This document shows, one piece after another, positions 28,219 through 37,618 of a DNA stretch of 64,000 nucleotides. Source of the stretch: an uncultured Isosphaeraceae bacterium (GTDB lineage: Bacteria > Planctomycetota > Planctomycetia > Isosphaerales > Isosphaeraceae); assembly GCA_945957605.1 (NCBI GenBank), contig CAMFLR010000010.1, positions 1 to 64,000 on the forward strand, in the 5' to 3' direction. Each line of letters starts with the position of its first letter. The first letter of the stretch is position 1. A program made the translations under genes and the position numbers. The notes below the pieces were generated by a model. The model worked only from the letters and a program-made list of their open reading frames with translations, did not search any database and was not told where the DNA came from.

Positions 28219-29646
28219 ATGCCGATTGCGCTGGTTTCACTACTGCTTCTCGCCGCCCCCGCACCCATTGACGTATCCGACCAAAAGCAACTTTTCATCG
28301 ACAAGCGGTTCATCGCCGAGAGCGAGCATATTGAATTGCACGCAAATCCCGCCCAAAAGCTTGGGCTGGTGCGTGATGAAAGTGGCAAACCGCTACAAGG
28401 TCACGTTAGCCGGGTGATCGAAGATCGCGGCAAGATTCGCATGTATCTCGGCGCCGATGATGTGAGCGTCCTTGAGAGCGACGATGGGTTGCAGTTCAAG
28501 CAAACCGGAACAAGGCTAGGCGGCGGAATATTTCCCACGATCTTTCTCGACCCGCACGAAACCGACCCCGCCAGGCGCTACAAGCTGTTCCGCCTGGTAT
28601 TCGGTCAGCCGTTTGATCCTGCGAAACACGGCGTTTACGCCAGTTATTCAGGCGATGGCGTCCATTTCACCGAAGTTGGCCGCGTGCTGCCGTTCTTTAC
28701 CGATAACCCGCCGATCGTCCACTGGGATGCACGCATTGGCAAATATGTGATTTATACGCGTGCATTCTCGTATGATTCCGAAAACCAGCGCCGGATTGGT
28801 CGGATTGAAACCGATGACCCGCTGAAACCCTGGCCTTACAAGAAGTCATCAAACGATCGCATGTTCTTCTCGACCGCGAATGTTGACGTCGTGCTCGAAG
28901 CCGACAAGGTCGACGACCCGCATTCCGACCTGTATTACAACGCGTCGGCGATTTATCCCTGGGCGCAAGATGTTTACCTGATGTTCCCCAGCAATTTCCG
29001 TCATTTTTCACCGCAGCGCAACCCGTACATTCGCCCGCGCGCCGGAGGTTGGGAAGATTACGGCATGCTCGAAGTACAGCTCGCCGTGAGTCGCGACGGT
29101 ATAAAATGGTCGCGACCCAGCCGCGAGCCGTACGTCGCTCCCGGCTTGGCCGACGAGTGGGATCGCTGGTACGCCGTGATGGGGCCGGGATTGATTCGCC
29201 GTGGTAATTATATCTACCAGTATTATTATTCGTCCGGTCGCTTGCACGACTCGGCCGTGCTGCGTCCTGAGTACGACAACAGTGCGCCCCAGCAGGGGGG
29301 TGTGGGTGTCGTCCGACAGCGGCTCGACGGCTTTATTTCAGCCGATGCGGGGCCTGAAGGCGGACGCTTGCGAACGCCAGTAATTACCTTTCGCGGCAAG
29401 CGGCTGCGGCTCAATATTGATACAGGGGCGATGGGGACGGCGTTCGTCGAACTACTTGACGCTGACGGCAAGCCGATCCCAGGTTTCACCTTCGCCGACT
29501 GCGAGGAAATTGGCGGCAACTTCATCGACCAAGCTGTGTACTGGAAGGGAAAGACCGACGTTTCCACGCTTGCCGGACGGCCGATTCGCATCGCCTTCCA
29601 GCTTAAACGCGCGAAGCTGTTCGCCTTCCAATTCGCACAACAGTAA
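28219..29646 (+). CDS. Secreted beta-propeller, glycoside hydrolase-like protein
   Basis: A 475-residue protein with a short signal peptide MPIALVSLLLLAAPA. The body is rich in Asp and Tyr: DQKQLFIDKRFIAESEHIEL, RMYLGADDVSVLESDDGLQF, GRIETDDPLKPW and YASYSGDGVHFTEVG, which recall five-bladed propellers of GH43/GH32-type proteins common in planctomycetes. The C-terminal ~90 residues form a beta-sandwich-like region (RLNIDTGAMGTAFVELLDADG). No confirmed catalytic triad can be assigned by eye. Probably acts on polysaccharides outside the cytoplasm. ATG follows GAGGATG. Confidence 0.55.
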   Translation: MPIALVSLLLLAAPAPIDVSDQKQLFIDKRFIAESEHIELHANPAQKLGLVRDESGKPLQGHVSRVIEDRGKIRMYLGADDVSVLESDDGLQFKQTGTRLGGGIFPTIFLDPHETDPARRYKLFRLVFGQPFDPAKHGVYASYSGDGVHFTEVGRVLPFFTDNPPIVHWDARIGKYVIYTRAFSYDSENQRRIGRIETDDPLKPWPYKKSSNDRMFFSTANVDVVLEADKVDDPHSDLYYNASAIYPWAQDVYLMFPSNFRHFSPQRNPYIRPRAGGWEDYGMLEVQLAVSRDGIKWSRPSREPYVAPGLADEWDRWYAVMGPGLIRRGNYIYQYYYSSGRLHDSAVLRPEYDNSAPQQGGVGVVRQRLDGFISADAGPEGGRLRTPVITFRGKRLRLNIDTGAMGTAFVELLDADGKPIPGFTFADCEEIGGNFIDQAVYWKGKTDVSTLAGRPIRIAFQLKRAKLFAFQFAQQ

Positions 29647-29652
29647 TCATGT

Positions 29653-30837
29653 TCATGCAAGGTTTGCGCGAGAGAGGTCGGCAAATCGCGCGCAGCCAGA
29701 TAGCCCCAAAGTCAGGTCGATGTCGGCGATCAGATTGCGAAGCACATCGAGCACGCCCTGTTCGCCGTTCACCGCGAGCCCGAAGCAATAAGGCCGGCCC
29801 AGGAGTACGCATTTCGCCCCCAGCGCCATCGCCTTGATCACATCGGCGCCGCGTCTGATGCCGCTATCAAACAGCACGGTCGTTTGATCGCCGACGGCAT
29901 CGACAACGCCTGGCAAGGCATCGAGCGCGGCGATGGCGCCATCAACCTGGCGTCCGCCGTGATTCGAGACGATCATACCGGCGACGCCACAATCAAGGGC
30001 TTGGCGAGCGTCATCGGGATGGAGCACGCCCTTCACGAGAACCGGCAATCGCGTCGATTGCACGAGTCGAGCAAGGTCGTCCCAGGTGCGCGAAGGATCG
30101 GAAAACACTGCGGCGAATTGCTCGAGTACTTTCACCGGATGCACCTTGGGACTTCCGCCAATCGCCTTCAAAAACACGGGATCGGAAAGGTAATTCGCCA
30201 GCCCTTCGCCGCGCATGAAGGGTAAATATGCGTTCTGAATATCACGCTCGCGCCAACTGAGCAGATACGTATCGAGCGTGACGACGATCGCCGAATAACC
30301 CGAAGCTTCGGCACGATCGATGAAGCTCGCGGTAAGCTCGTCGTCCTTCGGCCAGTAGAGTTGAAACCAGCGCGGCGTGTCGCCCAGCTCGCTCGCAACC
30401 TCTTCCATCGACTTCGAGCTCACCGTGCTCAAAATCATGGGAATGCCTTGTTTTGCCGCTGCACGAGCCACGGCAAGCTCGGCCTCTTTATGCAAAATCG
30501 ATTGCACACCAATGGGCGCGAGCATCAAAGGAACTGGGAGCGTGTGACTCAAGATTTGCACAGTGAGATCGCGCTTCTCGACATTGCGCAGGAACCGCGG
30601 CACGATGCGAATGCGACGAAACGCATCGCGATTCGCGACCATTGTATCTTCGGCCCCCGCGCCGCCGGCGAGGTAATCGTACGCCTCGTGCTTGATCTTT
30701 TTTTTGGCCTCGTGCGCCAATTCGTCGACAGACACCGCCTGCGATGGCCCCTTGCCCACAAGCCCCAGCTCGTAGATTTCCATTTGCCGCTGCAAGCCCG
30801 GCGACCCGCTTGGATTCGGCTTCGGTTCTTCAGCCAT
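29653..30837 (-). CDS. FMN-dependent alpha-hydroxy acid oxidase
   Basis: A 394-residue protein starting at ATG 30837 (an ATG at 30888 adds 17 residues). It follows the lactate/glycolate oxidase fold: YDYLAGGAGAEDTM at the N-terminus, LPVPLMLAPIGVQSILHKEA, IPMILSTVSSKSMEEVA, WFQLYWPKDDE, and the FMN/substrate motif VSNHGGRQVDGAIAALDALP with the catalytic His, then FDSGIRRGADVIKAMALGA. These enzymes oxidise L-2-hydroxy acids to 2-oxo acids using FMN. The substrate (lactate, glycolate, mandelate) cannot be told. It runs against the convergent gene at 28219. Confidence 0.9.
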   Translation of the reverse strand: MAEEPKPNPSGSPGLQRQMEIYELGLVGKGPSQAVSVDELAHEAKKKIKHEAYDYLAGGAGAEDTMVANRDAFRRIRIVPRFLRNVEKRDLTVQILSHTLPVPLMLAPIGVQSILHKEAELAVARAAAKQGIPMILSTVSSKSMEEVASELGDTPRWFQLYWPKDDELTASFIDRAEASGYSAIVVTLDTYLLSWRERDIQNAYLPFMRGEGLANYLSDPVFLKAIGGSPKVHPVKVLEQFAAVFSDPSRTWDDLARLVQSTRLPVLVKGVLHPDDARQALDCGVAGMIVSNHGGRQVDGAIAALDALPGVVDAVGDQTTVLFDSGIRRGADVIKAMALGAKCVLLGRPYCFGLAVNGEQGVLDVLRNLIADIDLTLGLSGCARFADLSRANLA

Positions 30838-30950
30838 GGTTTCCCATCCTGGATTTGCAGATGCGCGGCGAAATGATTGCGGCCCCAATGGCTCAGTTTA
30901 CGCGGTCGAAGCGAAACAGTTCCAACCGTTTTCGCCCGCAATTGGACATA

Positions 30951-31970
30951 ATGGAGATCGCACGCGTTTCGTTCCGATCACTCAACCGGTTGCGCATGAT
31001 GAAGCTGCCCTGGAATCGTTCACGTACGGAAACCCTCGACGAAGACATCGCAACAATTGCGCCGCCGAAGCGCAAGCGACGCGTCCGCCTGCTTGTTTCT
31101 GTGCTCATCGTGCTGATTTGCTGGCTGGGCGTTTCACTGTTTGTGGCGTACAAGCTCACATCGCGCCGCGTGCCGATGTTCCGCGAACCTGTGCCCGACG
31201 TCGCCTGGGGGAACTTCGAAACGCTTCGGCTCGAAACGGCCGACGGCCACTCGCTGGGCGCGTGGTTTCACCAGGGGAAGGCCGATGCGCCTGCAGTGCT
31301 CCTTCTCCACGGCAATGGCGGCAGCCGGAAGAATATGCTCAACCGCGCGAAGCTTCTGAGCGAACATGGTTGCTCGCTCTTGCTGCTCACGCTTCGTGCC
31401 CACGGCGATTCGACGGGTGAATACAACGATATCGGCTACGGCGCGCGAGTGGACGTGATTACCGCTGTGAACTGGATGGAAAAACGCTGTCCCGGCCGGC
31501 CGATTGTGATTCTGGGATCTTCACTCGGCTCGGCGGCGGCACTGTTCGCCAGTCGCGATCTGGGCGATCGGATTGCGGCCTACATCCTCGAAAGCCCTTA
31601 TCGCGACCTGAAAACCGCCGTATGGAATCGTGTCAACGGCGCCTTGCCACCGGGCCTCAGCACCCTCGCTTATTACGGCATGATTATTGTCTCACCACTG
31701 GTAGCTCCACATCTCGACGAGATTTCGCCCGTCGATGCGATTGCAAACGTGCCGGCGAGCACGCCTGTTCTGATTCTCGCTGGAGCCCTCGATCGCGTGG
31801 CCTTACCCGGCGAGGCGGAAGCATTGCGACAGCGGACGAACGATCGTGCACAGCTCGAATTGTTCGAGGCAGCCGATCACGTTCGCATGCTCGATGCTGA
31901 TCCCGCGCGTTATCGGCAATTGATGCAGAGCATGCTTGATCGTGTCCGAAAACGCGACACCGCAAAGTGA
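30951..31970 (+). CDS. Membrane-anchored alpha/beta hydrolase
   Basis: A 339-residue protein; ATG 30951 (MEIARVSFRS) is chosen, though MMKLPW at 30993 is possible. An N-terminal helix (~residues 45-68, LLVSVLIVLICWLGVSLFVAY) anchors it with the catalytic domain probably outside. The domain shows VLLLHGNGGSRKNML (oxyanion region), the nucleophile elbow VILGSSLGSAAA, acid GALDRVALPGEA and the His of AADHVRML. This matches the serine aminopeptidase/esterase-like hydrolases. It diverges from the oxidase gene, which starts 114 bp away. Confidence 0.8.
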   Translation: MEIARVSFRSLNRLRMMKLPWNRSRTETLDEDIATIAPPKRKRRVRLLVSVLIVLICWLGVSLFVAYKLTSRRVPMFREPVPDVAWGNFETLRLETADGHSLGAWFHQGKADAPAVLLLHGNGGSRKNMLNRAKLLSEHGCSLLLLTLRAHGDSTGEYNDIGYGARVDVITAVNWMEKRCPGRPIVILGSSLGSAAALFASRDLGDRIAAYILESPYRDLKTAVWNRVNGALPPGLSTLAYYGMIIVSPLVAPHLDEISPVDAIANVPASTPVLILAGALDRVALPGEAEALRQRTNDRAQLELFEAADHVRMLDADPARYRQLMQSMLDRVRKRDTAK

Positions 31971-31990
31971 CGCACTTTTCAAAACCAATC

Positions 31991-32371
31991 TCACCGATCG
32001 CTTCGCAGCACCGCCAGGCCCGGCGAGGTTCCCACCTGATAATGCGCCTCGCGAGTTACTGCCTTTCCCTTCTTGTCACGCAGGGAAAGATTCACCGCGA
32101 CGTCGCGATGAAGTTCGATCGGGGCGTCGGGCTCGTCGATTTCGTACTCAGTCAGACGGAAGCCGGCGGAGTAATCGTCGTCGACGAACCGAATCGGCGG
32201 TTTGCGACGCGCCAGCACCCGCGCATCACCATTTTTCCAGGCATCGAGCGCACCGATCAGCGCGGCTCGGGCTTCGGCCGAATCGTAGCGAGGAATATCG
32301 ATCGTCTCGTGCTTCTTTGAACAACCGAGCATTCCCGCAAGCAAGAGCAGGGCAGCGTGACGTCGGTTCAT
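31991..32371 (-). CDS. Small lipoprotein
   Basis: A 126-residue protein; ATG 32371 gives signal MNRRHAALLLLAGMLGCSKK with lipobox LGC, so Cys17 should be lipidated. The mature part (EARAALIGALDAWKNGDARVL, IRFVDDDYSAGFRLTEYEI) looks like a small NTF2-like or cystatin-like domain common in planctomycete lipoproteins, but I cannot assign a function. Convergent with the hydrolase gene, 20 bp apart. Confidence 0.7.
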   Translation of the reverse strand: MNRRHAALLLLAGMLGCSKKHETIDIPRYDSAEARAALIGALDAWKNGDARVLARRKPPIRFVDDDYSAGFRLTEYEIDEPDAPIELHRDVAVNLSLRDKKGKAVTREAHYQVGTSPGLAVLRSDR

Positions 32372-32416
32372 GATTGCACCATTTCCTAACCGAAGCGAAA
32401 TCCTAAACCATCGCTC

Positions 32417-32496
32417 GGGTGCCACTGGCTATGCCAGTGCTCTTCTCTTACTTGTCTGCATCATGGAAAGAGCACTAGCTATGCCAGTGGCACCCA
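32417..32496. repeat. Intergenic inverted repeat, family R1
   Basis: Left arm GGGTGCCACTGGC, TAT, GCCAGTGCTCTT; right arm AGAGCACTAGCTATGCCAG and TGGCACCC. The right arm reads CTAGCTATGCCAG, so part of that inner hairpin is altered. It lies between the lipoprotein and DUF1559 genes. Confidence 0.85.
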
Positions 32497-32511
32497 AGTC
32501 TCGCGATCATA

Positions 32512-33543
32512 TTAAAATGCATCGCCGCTGACGATTTCGCCGCCCGCAACCGTTCCCAGCCCGCGCCAGATCATGCCGCTGATCGTATTCTTTACCCAGC
32601 GCACGCTGCCGTCGCCCATAAGAATGTTCACGCCGCCGGGGTGGTAGCTACGCGAGGTGATTGCGGCATAGGTTGGGCCGCCGATGCGCTCGCGCTGGCT
32701 GTTCAGGTCGACGTCGGGAATGGTCAGCCCGGGGCCGCCAGGGGTCTTCTTATTTGGTGGCCAGGCGGTGGTCATGCCAATGTGGTGCACAGCTACTTCG
32801 GGCCATTCGCAGTGACCTTCAAGATGGAGCGCACAGCCGGTGCCCTGGTATTCGGGAGCGACGGTGAGCGGGTTGGCATCGGGCGGGGGGATGTTTGTTG
32901 GCGTGTTGATGAGCGAAAAACTGCCGCAGTCGCGAATGTAGGGCTGCCAGTTTTTCACTTCGGCGAGAAACATTGTGTTGCTCGTGCCATCGGTGATCTG
33001 AGCCCAGGTGCGACTCAGGTTCGGACCGAACGCGCTACGAGTGATCGGACCGCCAGCAGGACCACCCCATACGAACCAATCGCCCAGACAAAACCCATAG
33101 TTCGTCGGCCCTACCACGCCGAACGTGCCGTTGTTTTCGCGGTCGGTCCGCACTTCGCTGGGGCAGAGCAGGGTGTTAATGGTTTGAGCCGTGGCGGTCA
33201 TGTTGCCAGGGTCGCCGTAGCTTGACGTGAGGTTGAACGCGTTGAAAATCGCCGATTGTTCGATCTGTGCCATCAGGCGGGCAAAGATGCCCCAATCGCT
33301 CGTCCAGAGACCGCCGCTGCCACTTGGAACAACGAGCGCGGAGGGGGGAAATCCGCCGTTGGTCGAGTCGTAATTGTGCACGGCCAGGCCAAGCTGCTTG
33401 ATGTTGTTCGTGCACTGAATTCGTCGCGCCGCTTCGCGTGCAGCCTGCACGGCCGGCAGCAAAAGAGCAATCAAAATGGCGATGATCGCAATCACCACCA
33501 GCAGTTCAATGAGCGTGAAGCCTCGCCGATTCTGCGTATGCAT
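32512..33543 (-). CDS. DUF1559 pseudopilin-like secreted protein
   Basis: A 343-residue protein starting [20 protein letters not shown] at ATG 33543, with the pilin-type cleavage site before Phe9 and [17 protein letters not shown] after the hydrophobic stretch. DUF1559 features include [28 protein letters not shown] and the closing [17 protein letters not shown]. It is a paralogue of the protein at 14129, with the H-x-G domain and the C-terminal [18 protein letters not shown] ending that recurs in this family. Function unknown; localised to the envelope through a pseudopilin route. Confidence 0.95.
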   Translation of the reverse strand: MHTQNRRGFTLIELLVVIAIIAILIALLLPAVQAAREAARRIQCTNNIKQLGLAVHNYDSTNGGFPPSALVVPSGSGGLWTSDWGIFARLMAQIEQSAIFNAFNLTSSYGDPGNMTATAQTINTLLCPSEVRTDRENNGTFGVVGPTNYGFCLGDWFVWGGPAGGPITRSAFGPNLSRTWAQITDGTSNTMFLAEVKNWQPYIRDCGSFSLINTPTNIPPPDANPLTVAPEYQGTGCALHLEGHCEWPEVAVHHIGMTTAWPPNKKTPGGPGLTIPDVDLNSQRERIGGPTYAAITSRSYHPGGVNILMGDGSVRWVKNTISGMIWRGLGTVAGGEIVSGDAF

Positions 33544-33579
33544 TATCGTATCCGCCTTTCCCGCGATCGGGATGAATCG

Positions 33580-34659
33580 TTACTTCGTTTTCAATTCGCT
33601 CGACGTTTTGATGTGATTTGGGTACTCATATCGGCCGATATTATCGCGCACCCAGTCGTAGTAAAAACGGACGCCGCGATCTTCAGGACTGGCGCCGTAG
33701 CCACCCATTTCGGGGTGGGGCGCTGTGCCGCTTTTGTTCGTAATTCCCTGGATATAAGCGGCATGGAAGAGCATCACCGCGTTGGGCGCATCGCGATAGC
33801 GCTTGCAATCGTTGATCATGTAAGCAATCTGGCTTTCGGCGAAAACGCCGTCGTTCTCGAAGACGTCTTGCCGCAGTGTTTCGACGTTCACCACAAACCC
33901 GTCCGAAGGAATTTCGGCCTGCTTCTGAATGATTCGCACGTCCATGCCGGGGTAGCTATTGCCGGTGCCGGAGGAGACGTTCGGGCAAATTCCAGCTTCG
34001 ATATCGGGCGCGGCTTCCTTGAACCACTTCGTCAGCTTCGCCTTTTTCTGCTCGCCGTCAGGCTCGCGGAGAATGACGTGATCGATGCGATCGGGTTGAT
34101 CATATTCGTGCATGATATCGACGAACACATTTTTGAGCCCGCGATTGACGAGAAACCGGCCCGCTTCTTGAATCGCCGATTTGATCGAATCGTCGTCGTA
34201 AAGATTTTGATCCTTGCGAGGCGACAAGATGCCAACCATTACCACCATGCCGCGCTTATCGGCCTCTCGGACCAGCCATTCGAGGCGCTGGGCGACGGCG
34301 GGCTTGAACTTGCCGTGGCGGGTGAAGCCGTCGAGTCCGCCTTCGGGATTGGGCCAACCGGCGTTCGAGCCCGCAATATAAACGCCAATACAGTTGATGC
34401 CATGAGCAACCATGTTATCGAGGTTGTTCACATGCCGCTCGGTCACCGCGGGGCTGTAGAGTGCGTTGGCACATCGCAAACCCCAGATGTCGATCGGCTG
34501 GCCGCCCAGGAAGGGGCGATCGCCACGAATCTCGAACTCGCGTGTGGGCTTCTTGGGAGGAGACGATCCGGCTGGGGGAGTTTGTCCCGACGCGTGCGCG
34601 GATCCGAACGCGAGAATTGCCAGCAGGGCCAATTTTGCCCTGAATTTCAGGCCATTCAT
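33580..34659 (-). CDS. Secreted glycoside hydrolase-like (TIM-barrel) protein
   Basis: A 359-residue protein; ATG 34659 yields signal MNGLKFRAKLALLAILAFGS with an AxA-type site. The rest resembles clan GH-A folds: FEIRGDRPFLGGQPIDIWGL, NNLDNMVAHGINCIGVYI, WLVREADKRGMVVMVGIL, VFVDIMHEYDQP and ICPNVSSGTG. The catalytic Glu could be in MHEYDQ but I cannot confirm the pair. Likely exported to degrade or remodel polysaccharides. The gene is on the same strand and 37 bp upstream of the DUF1559 gene, so they may share a transcript. Confidence 0.6.
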   Translation of the reverse strand: MNGLKFRAKLALLAILAFGSAHASGQTPPAGSSPPKKPTREFEIRGDRPFLGGQPIDIWGLRCANALYSPAVTERHVNNLDNMVAHGINCIGVYIAGSNAGWPNPEGGLDGFTRHGKFKPAVAQRLEWLVREADKRGMVVMVGILSPRKDQNLYDDDSIKSAIQEAGRFLVNRGLKNVFVDIMHEYDQPDRIDHVILREPDGEQKKAKLTKWFKEAAPDIEAGICPNVSSGTGNSYPGMDVRIIQKQAEIPSDGFVVNVETLRQDVFENDGVFAESQIAYMINDCKRYRDAPNAVMLFHAAYIQGITNKSGTAPHPEMGGYGASPEDRGVRFYYDWVRDNIGRYEYPNHIKTSSELKTK

Positions 34660-34871
34660 GAGCGATTTTCTCCCAGGCCGCCGGTGCAGGAGAACCCAAG
34701 CTGAACCGCGCGGATGTGTCGAGCCGCCGAGATTTCGCGGCCGATATCTTACAATAGTCAAGGGGACGAACGGCGTCAACGAATTTCTTAGGATTAATGA
34801 AATCCAAACATCGGAATGGTGATGAACCTGAGAGCGTTAGGGCGTGTCTGCGGTGATCTGGAGGCTTGGCG

Positions 34872-35321
34872 ATGGAAGCGGTGGTTTTCGTGGGAATTCA
34901 AGGGGCGGGGAAGTCGACATTTTATCGCGACCGCTTCTTTGCGACACACATGCGTATCAATCTTGATATGTTGAAAACGCGTCACCGCGAGCGGCTGTTC
35001 CTGGCGTGTTACCTCGATGCTTTGCAGCCGTTTGTGGTCGACAACACGAACGCGACCAAGGGTGAGCGGCAGGTGTATCTCGATGCGGCGCGCGAGCGCA
35101 ATTTCCGCGTGGTGGGATATTACTTTCAATCGCGTGTCGATGATTGCATCAAACGTAATGCTGCGCGCAGCGGAAAGGCGCAGGTGCCCGATCGGGCGAT
35201 TCAGGGGACAGCCGCACGAATGGAAATGCCAGAGCGTTCGGAAGGGTTCGACGAGCTCTGGTATGTGCGGATCGATGAGAGAGGACAGTTCGTAGTTGAG
35301 GCATGGCGCGATGAAGTTTGA
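34872..35321 (+). CDS. Small P-loop kinase (polynucleotide-kinase-like AAA)
   Basis: A 149-residue protein; ATG 34872 is preferred over TTG 34866. It opens MEAVVFVGIQGAGKSTFYRD, with Walker A G-I-Q-G-A-G-K-S-T at residues 8-16. Then come NLDMLKTRHRERLFLACYLD, FVVDNTNATKGERQVYLDAA (a DNTN motif typical of polynucleotide 5'-kinases such as T4 Pnkp) and the lid RVDDCIKRNAARSGKAQVPD. Its stop overlaps the Thg1-type gene by 11 bases, so translation is probably coupled. Likely phosphorylates a 5'-OH RNA or DNA end; substrate inferred from the DNTN motif and the neighbour. Confidence 0.75.
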   Translation: MEAVVFVGIQGAGKSTFYRDRFFATHMRINLDMLKTRHRERLFLACYLDALQPFVVDNTNATKGERQVYLDAARERNFRVVGYYFQSRVDDCIKRNAARSGKAQVPDRAIQGTAARMEMPERSEGFDELWYVRIDERGQFVVEAWRDEV

Positions 35322-36108
35322 TGATCTGGAAGCAAAAATGCGGGCGTACGAAAACGTCGACGATCCCTGCGCACTGCCAGGCGTTTACCTCGTCGCGCGA
35401 CTCGACGGCCGCAGCTTTACTCGGCTAACGAAGGAATTGCACACGTTTGAAACGCCGTTTGACCCTCGATTTCACGGATATATGCTCAATACGCTTGAAC
35501 ATCTCATGGAGTCATGCGGCTTAAAAGTCATTTATGGCTACACGCAAAGTGACGAGATGAGCCTGCTGTTTGGTCCTGAAGAACGGGGATTCGGACGGAA
35601 GTTGCGCAAGTTGCTTTCGATTCTGGCGGGCGAAGCGAGTGCGTGTTTTACGCTTTGCCTGGGAGCCGTGGCGTCGTTCGATTGCCGCGTGTTGCAGCTT
35701 CCGTCGCTGGATGTTGTGATCGACTACTTCCGCTGGCGGGCCGAGGATGCGCACCGCAATGCGCTTAACGCGCACTGTTACTGGCTGCTGCGTCGCAACG
35801 GAAAAACGAGCCGCGAGGCTACTGCTGCGCTTCGTGGTTTGACGCGTTCGGCCAAGAATGAGCTGCTTTTTGCGGGTGGGATCAATTTTAATGACGTCCC
35901 CGCTTGGCAGAAGCGCGGCGCTGCCGTTCACTGGGAATCGCGGGAGCAAACTGGTGCGAATCCGCTGACGGGTGAATCGGTGCTGGTGCTGCGCAGAGGT
36001 CTCAAACGTGCGGTCGAGCTGCCTGCGAAGGAAGCGTATAGCGCGTTCTTGAAGGAATTGATCACGCGTGAGTTTCCGCGATCATCGTCGCGAGTTTCTT
36101 GGAGGTGA
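35311..36108 (+). CDS. Thg1-type 3'-5' RNA nucleotidyltransferase
   Basis: A 265-residue protein starting MKFDDLEAKMRAYENVDD. The catalytic palm is clear: VARLDGRSFTRLTK with Asp32, YGYTQSDEMSLLF with Asp81 and Glu82, matching the metal-binding Asp29/Asp76/Glu77 of human THG1. DAHRNALNAHCYWLL corresponds to the HINNLYNT region of eukaryotic Thg1. Bacterial members (TLPs) add nucleotides in the 3'-5' direction to repair 5'-truncated tRNAs rather than only adding G-1 to tRNA-His. The length is near the family norm. Overlap with the kinase gene suggests the two act on the same RNA ends. Confidence 0.92.
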   Translation: MKFDDLEAKMRAYENVDDPCALPGVYLVARLDGRSFTRLTKELHTFETPFDPRFHGYMLNTLEHLMESCGLKVIYGYTQSDEMSLLFGPEERGFGRKLRKLLSILAGEASACFTLCLGAVASFDCRVLQLPSLDVVIDYFRWRAEDAHRNALNAHCYWLLRRNGKTSREATAALRGLTRSAKNELLFAGGINFNDVPAWQKRGAAVHWESREQTGANPLTGESVLVLRRGLKRAVELPAKEAYSAFLKELITREFPRSSSRVSWR

Positions 36109-36345
36109 TCAGTTTCATCCTCGCGCATCGTTTGTGGAGTCTCAGACTGGATCAAAGTCGGCCTCACATTCGTTAATCGCGCAATAATCCCTATATTCAG
36201 CAATTCGCGAAGGGATGGAGCATTCATGGCTTCGGCTTCTGCTTTGTTTTGCGCGGCGTGGACTCGTCGCGCAATTCGTGTCGATTGAGTTATCAATGTT
36301 TGGAGGACCGGATACCTTCGAACGCCCACGGATGGGGCGCACTTT

Positions 36346-36999
36346 ATGGCTCGATCGCAATCGCGGCGATACCGACCCTCTCTGGTCGCCCTGGAGTCGC
36401 GCGAGGTTCCTACGGTCCTCGGGGTTCACCGGGGGCCGCGAAATCTCGGGCAAGCGGCGCAGGTTCTCGCGTCGCAAACTCCACCGCCCGCGCCCACTCC
36501 GCCCGTGCCTGTCATCTCGCCAGGACCGGGGCAGCCGCTGCCCAGCGAACTGGCGCGTACGCGATTCTCTGCGTCGTTCACCGGACCAGTGCAAGCCAAC
36601 CGCGCTCGGTATTCGGGTCAATCGGCGATTCTGAGCTTCCGCGGAATTGGAACTTCGACCGAGTTCCTGCACGGCGACTATCAGATGGCGATCGTGCTTC
36701 CAGCCGCGCACTCGGGCGATATCACGGGCGGGGCGTTCCTGCAGGATCGAAACATCTCCGGCGGCAACCAAATCGGCCTCGACATCAATTTCTCCAAAAC
36801 GCTCGATAAAAAGGGCCGGCCGACTCTAGGAACGTGGGTCACCGATCCTAACATTTACAGCGGTGCGAACTACTTCAACCAGGGAAGCGGGACGATTCAG
36901 ATCAAGTACGCGAAATCCGGCGTCGCGACAGTAATTTTCCGTGGACATATTTACACAAACGGGATTACGGATATTCTGGCAAACGCGTCGAAGTATTGA
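36346..36999 (+). CDS. Secreted protein with planctomycete LExR-type sorting head
   Basis: A 217-residue protein starting MARSQSRRYRPSLVALESRE. The N-terminal R-x-R-P-x-L-x-x-LExR-x-VP signature is found at the head of many exported planctomycete proteins, although the usual hydrophobic signal is not visible; the mechanism is unknown. It is followed by a Pro-rich linker (PPPAPTPPVPVISPGPG) and a ~130-residue beta-rich domain (RFSASFTGPVQANRARYSGQ, GTIQIKYAKSGVATVIFRG). Localised outside the cytoplasm by inference; function unknown. Confidence 0.65.
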   Translation: MARSQSRRYRPSLVALESREVPTVLGVHRGPRNLGQAAQVLASQTPPPAPTPPVPVISPGPGQPLPSELARTRFSASFTGPVQANRARYSGQSAILSFRGIGTSTEFLHGDYQMAIVLPAAHSGDITGGAFLQDRNISGGNQIGLDINFSKTLDKKGRPTLGTWVTDPNIYSGANYFNQGSGTIQIKYAKSGVATVIFRGHIYTNGITDILANASKY

Positions 37000-37087
37000 G
37001 CGTGTGGCTGAGTGAAGTCGAATTCGCGATAATCGTGGCGATCGTTTCGGGATTTGGCGTGCGCTGATCCTCCCTGGTTGATGCATC

Positions 37088-37618
37088 ATGGATTCTCGGT
37101 CGCTCTATCGCCGCGTTCTTGGCGCACAATTCGACGCGTTGCCCGAAGTGCTACGGCGGTTTCACGACACGCCCGGCGGTGGGCGGGCGCGAGGGACGCT
37201 TAGTGTCGAACGTGCGCGTGGGTTGCTTCGAAATGTGATGGCGTCGCTGCTGCAATTGCCGAGGTCGGGGACCGATGTCGAGGTTCTCCTTGAAGTGAAG
37301 GTCGAGGGAGATCGCGAGCGGTGGATTCGGCATCTTCAGGGGCGGCGATTGGTAACGGTCCAGTGGTTGCGCGATGATTTGTTGATGGAATCACGCGGAC
37401 TGACGGCGTTCTCCAGCGCGCTTGTGATCGACGGCAAATGCCTGCGTTACGAGTTTCGGCAATCTTGGATGATGGGCGTGCGTTTGCCGCGATGGCTTGC
37501 GCCTTTGATCGAAGGGCACGTTGATGCGGGCGAGGGCGGGTGGCGCCTGGCCGTGCGCATCGAAGCGCCGATCCTTGGTGAACTGGTTCGTTACGAAGGG
37601 TGGGTCGAGCCCTTATGA
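37088..37618 (+). CDS. DUF4166 protein
   Basis: A 176-residue protein that begins MDSRSLYRRVLGAQFDALPEVLRRFHD, a typical DUF4166 opening, then GGGRARGTLSVERARGLLRNV and near the end DAGEGGWRLAVRIEAPILGE. The family is of unknown function and is often fused to or encoded beside a saccharopine dehydrogenase-like protein. Here the next gene starts within the stop codon (ATGA at 37615), so the two are translationally coupled. Confidence 0.75.
   Translation: MDSRSLYRRVLGAQFDALPEVLRRFHDTPGGGRARGTLSVERARGLLRNVMASLLQLPRSGTDVEVLLEVKVEGDRERWIRHLQGRRLVTVQWLRDDLLMESRGLTAFSSALVIDGKCLRYEFRQSWMMGVRLPRWLAPLIEGHVDAGEGGWRLAVRIEAPILGELVRYEGWVEPL

Noticed and set aside
33256..34704. A 482-codon plus-strand frame spanning the DUF1559 and hydrolase-like genes
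   Set aside because: It crosses two well supported minus-strand genes with signal peptides, and its sequence is not protein-like.
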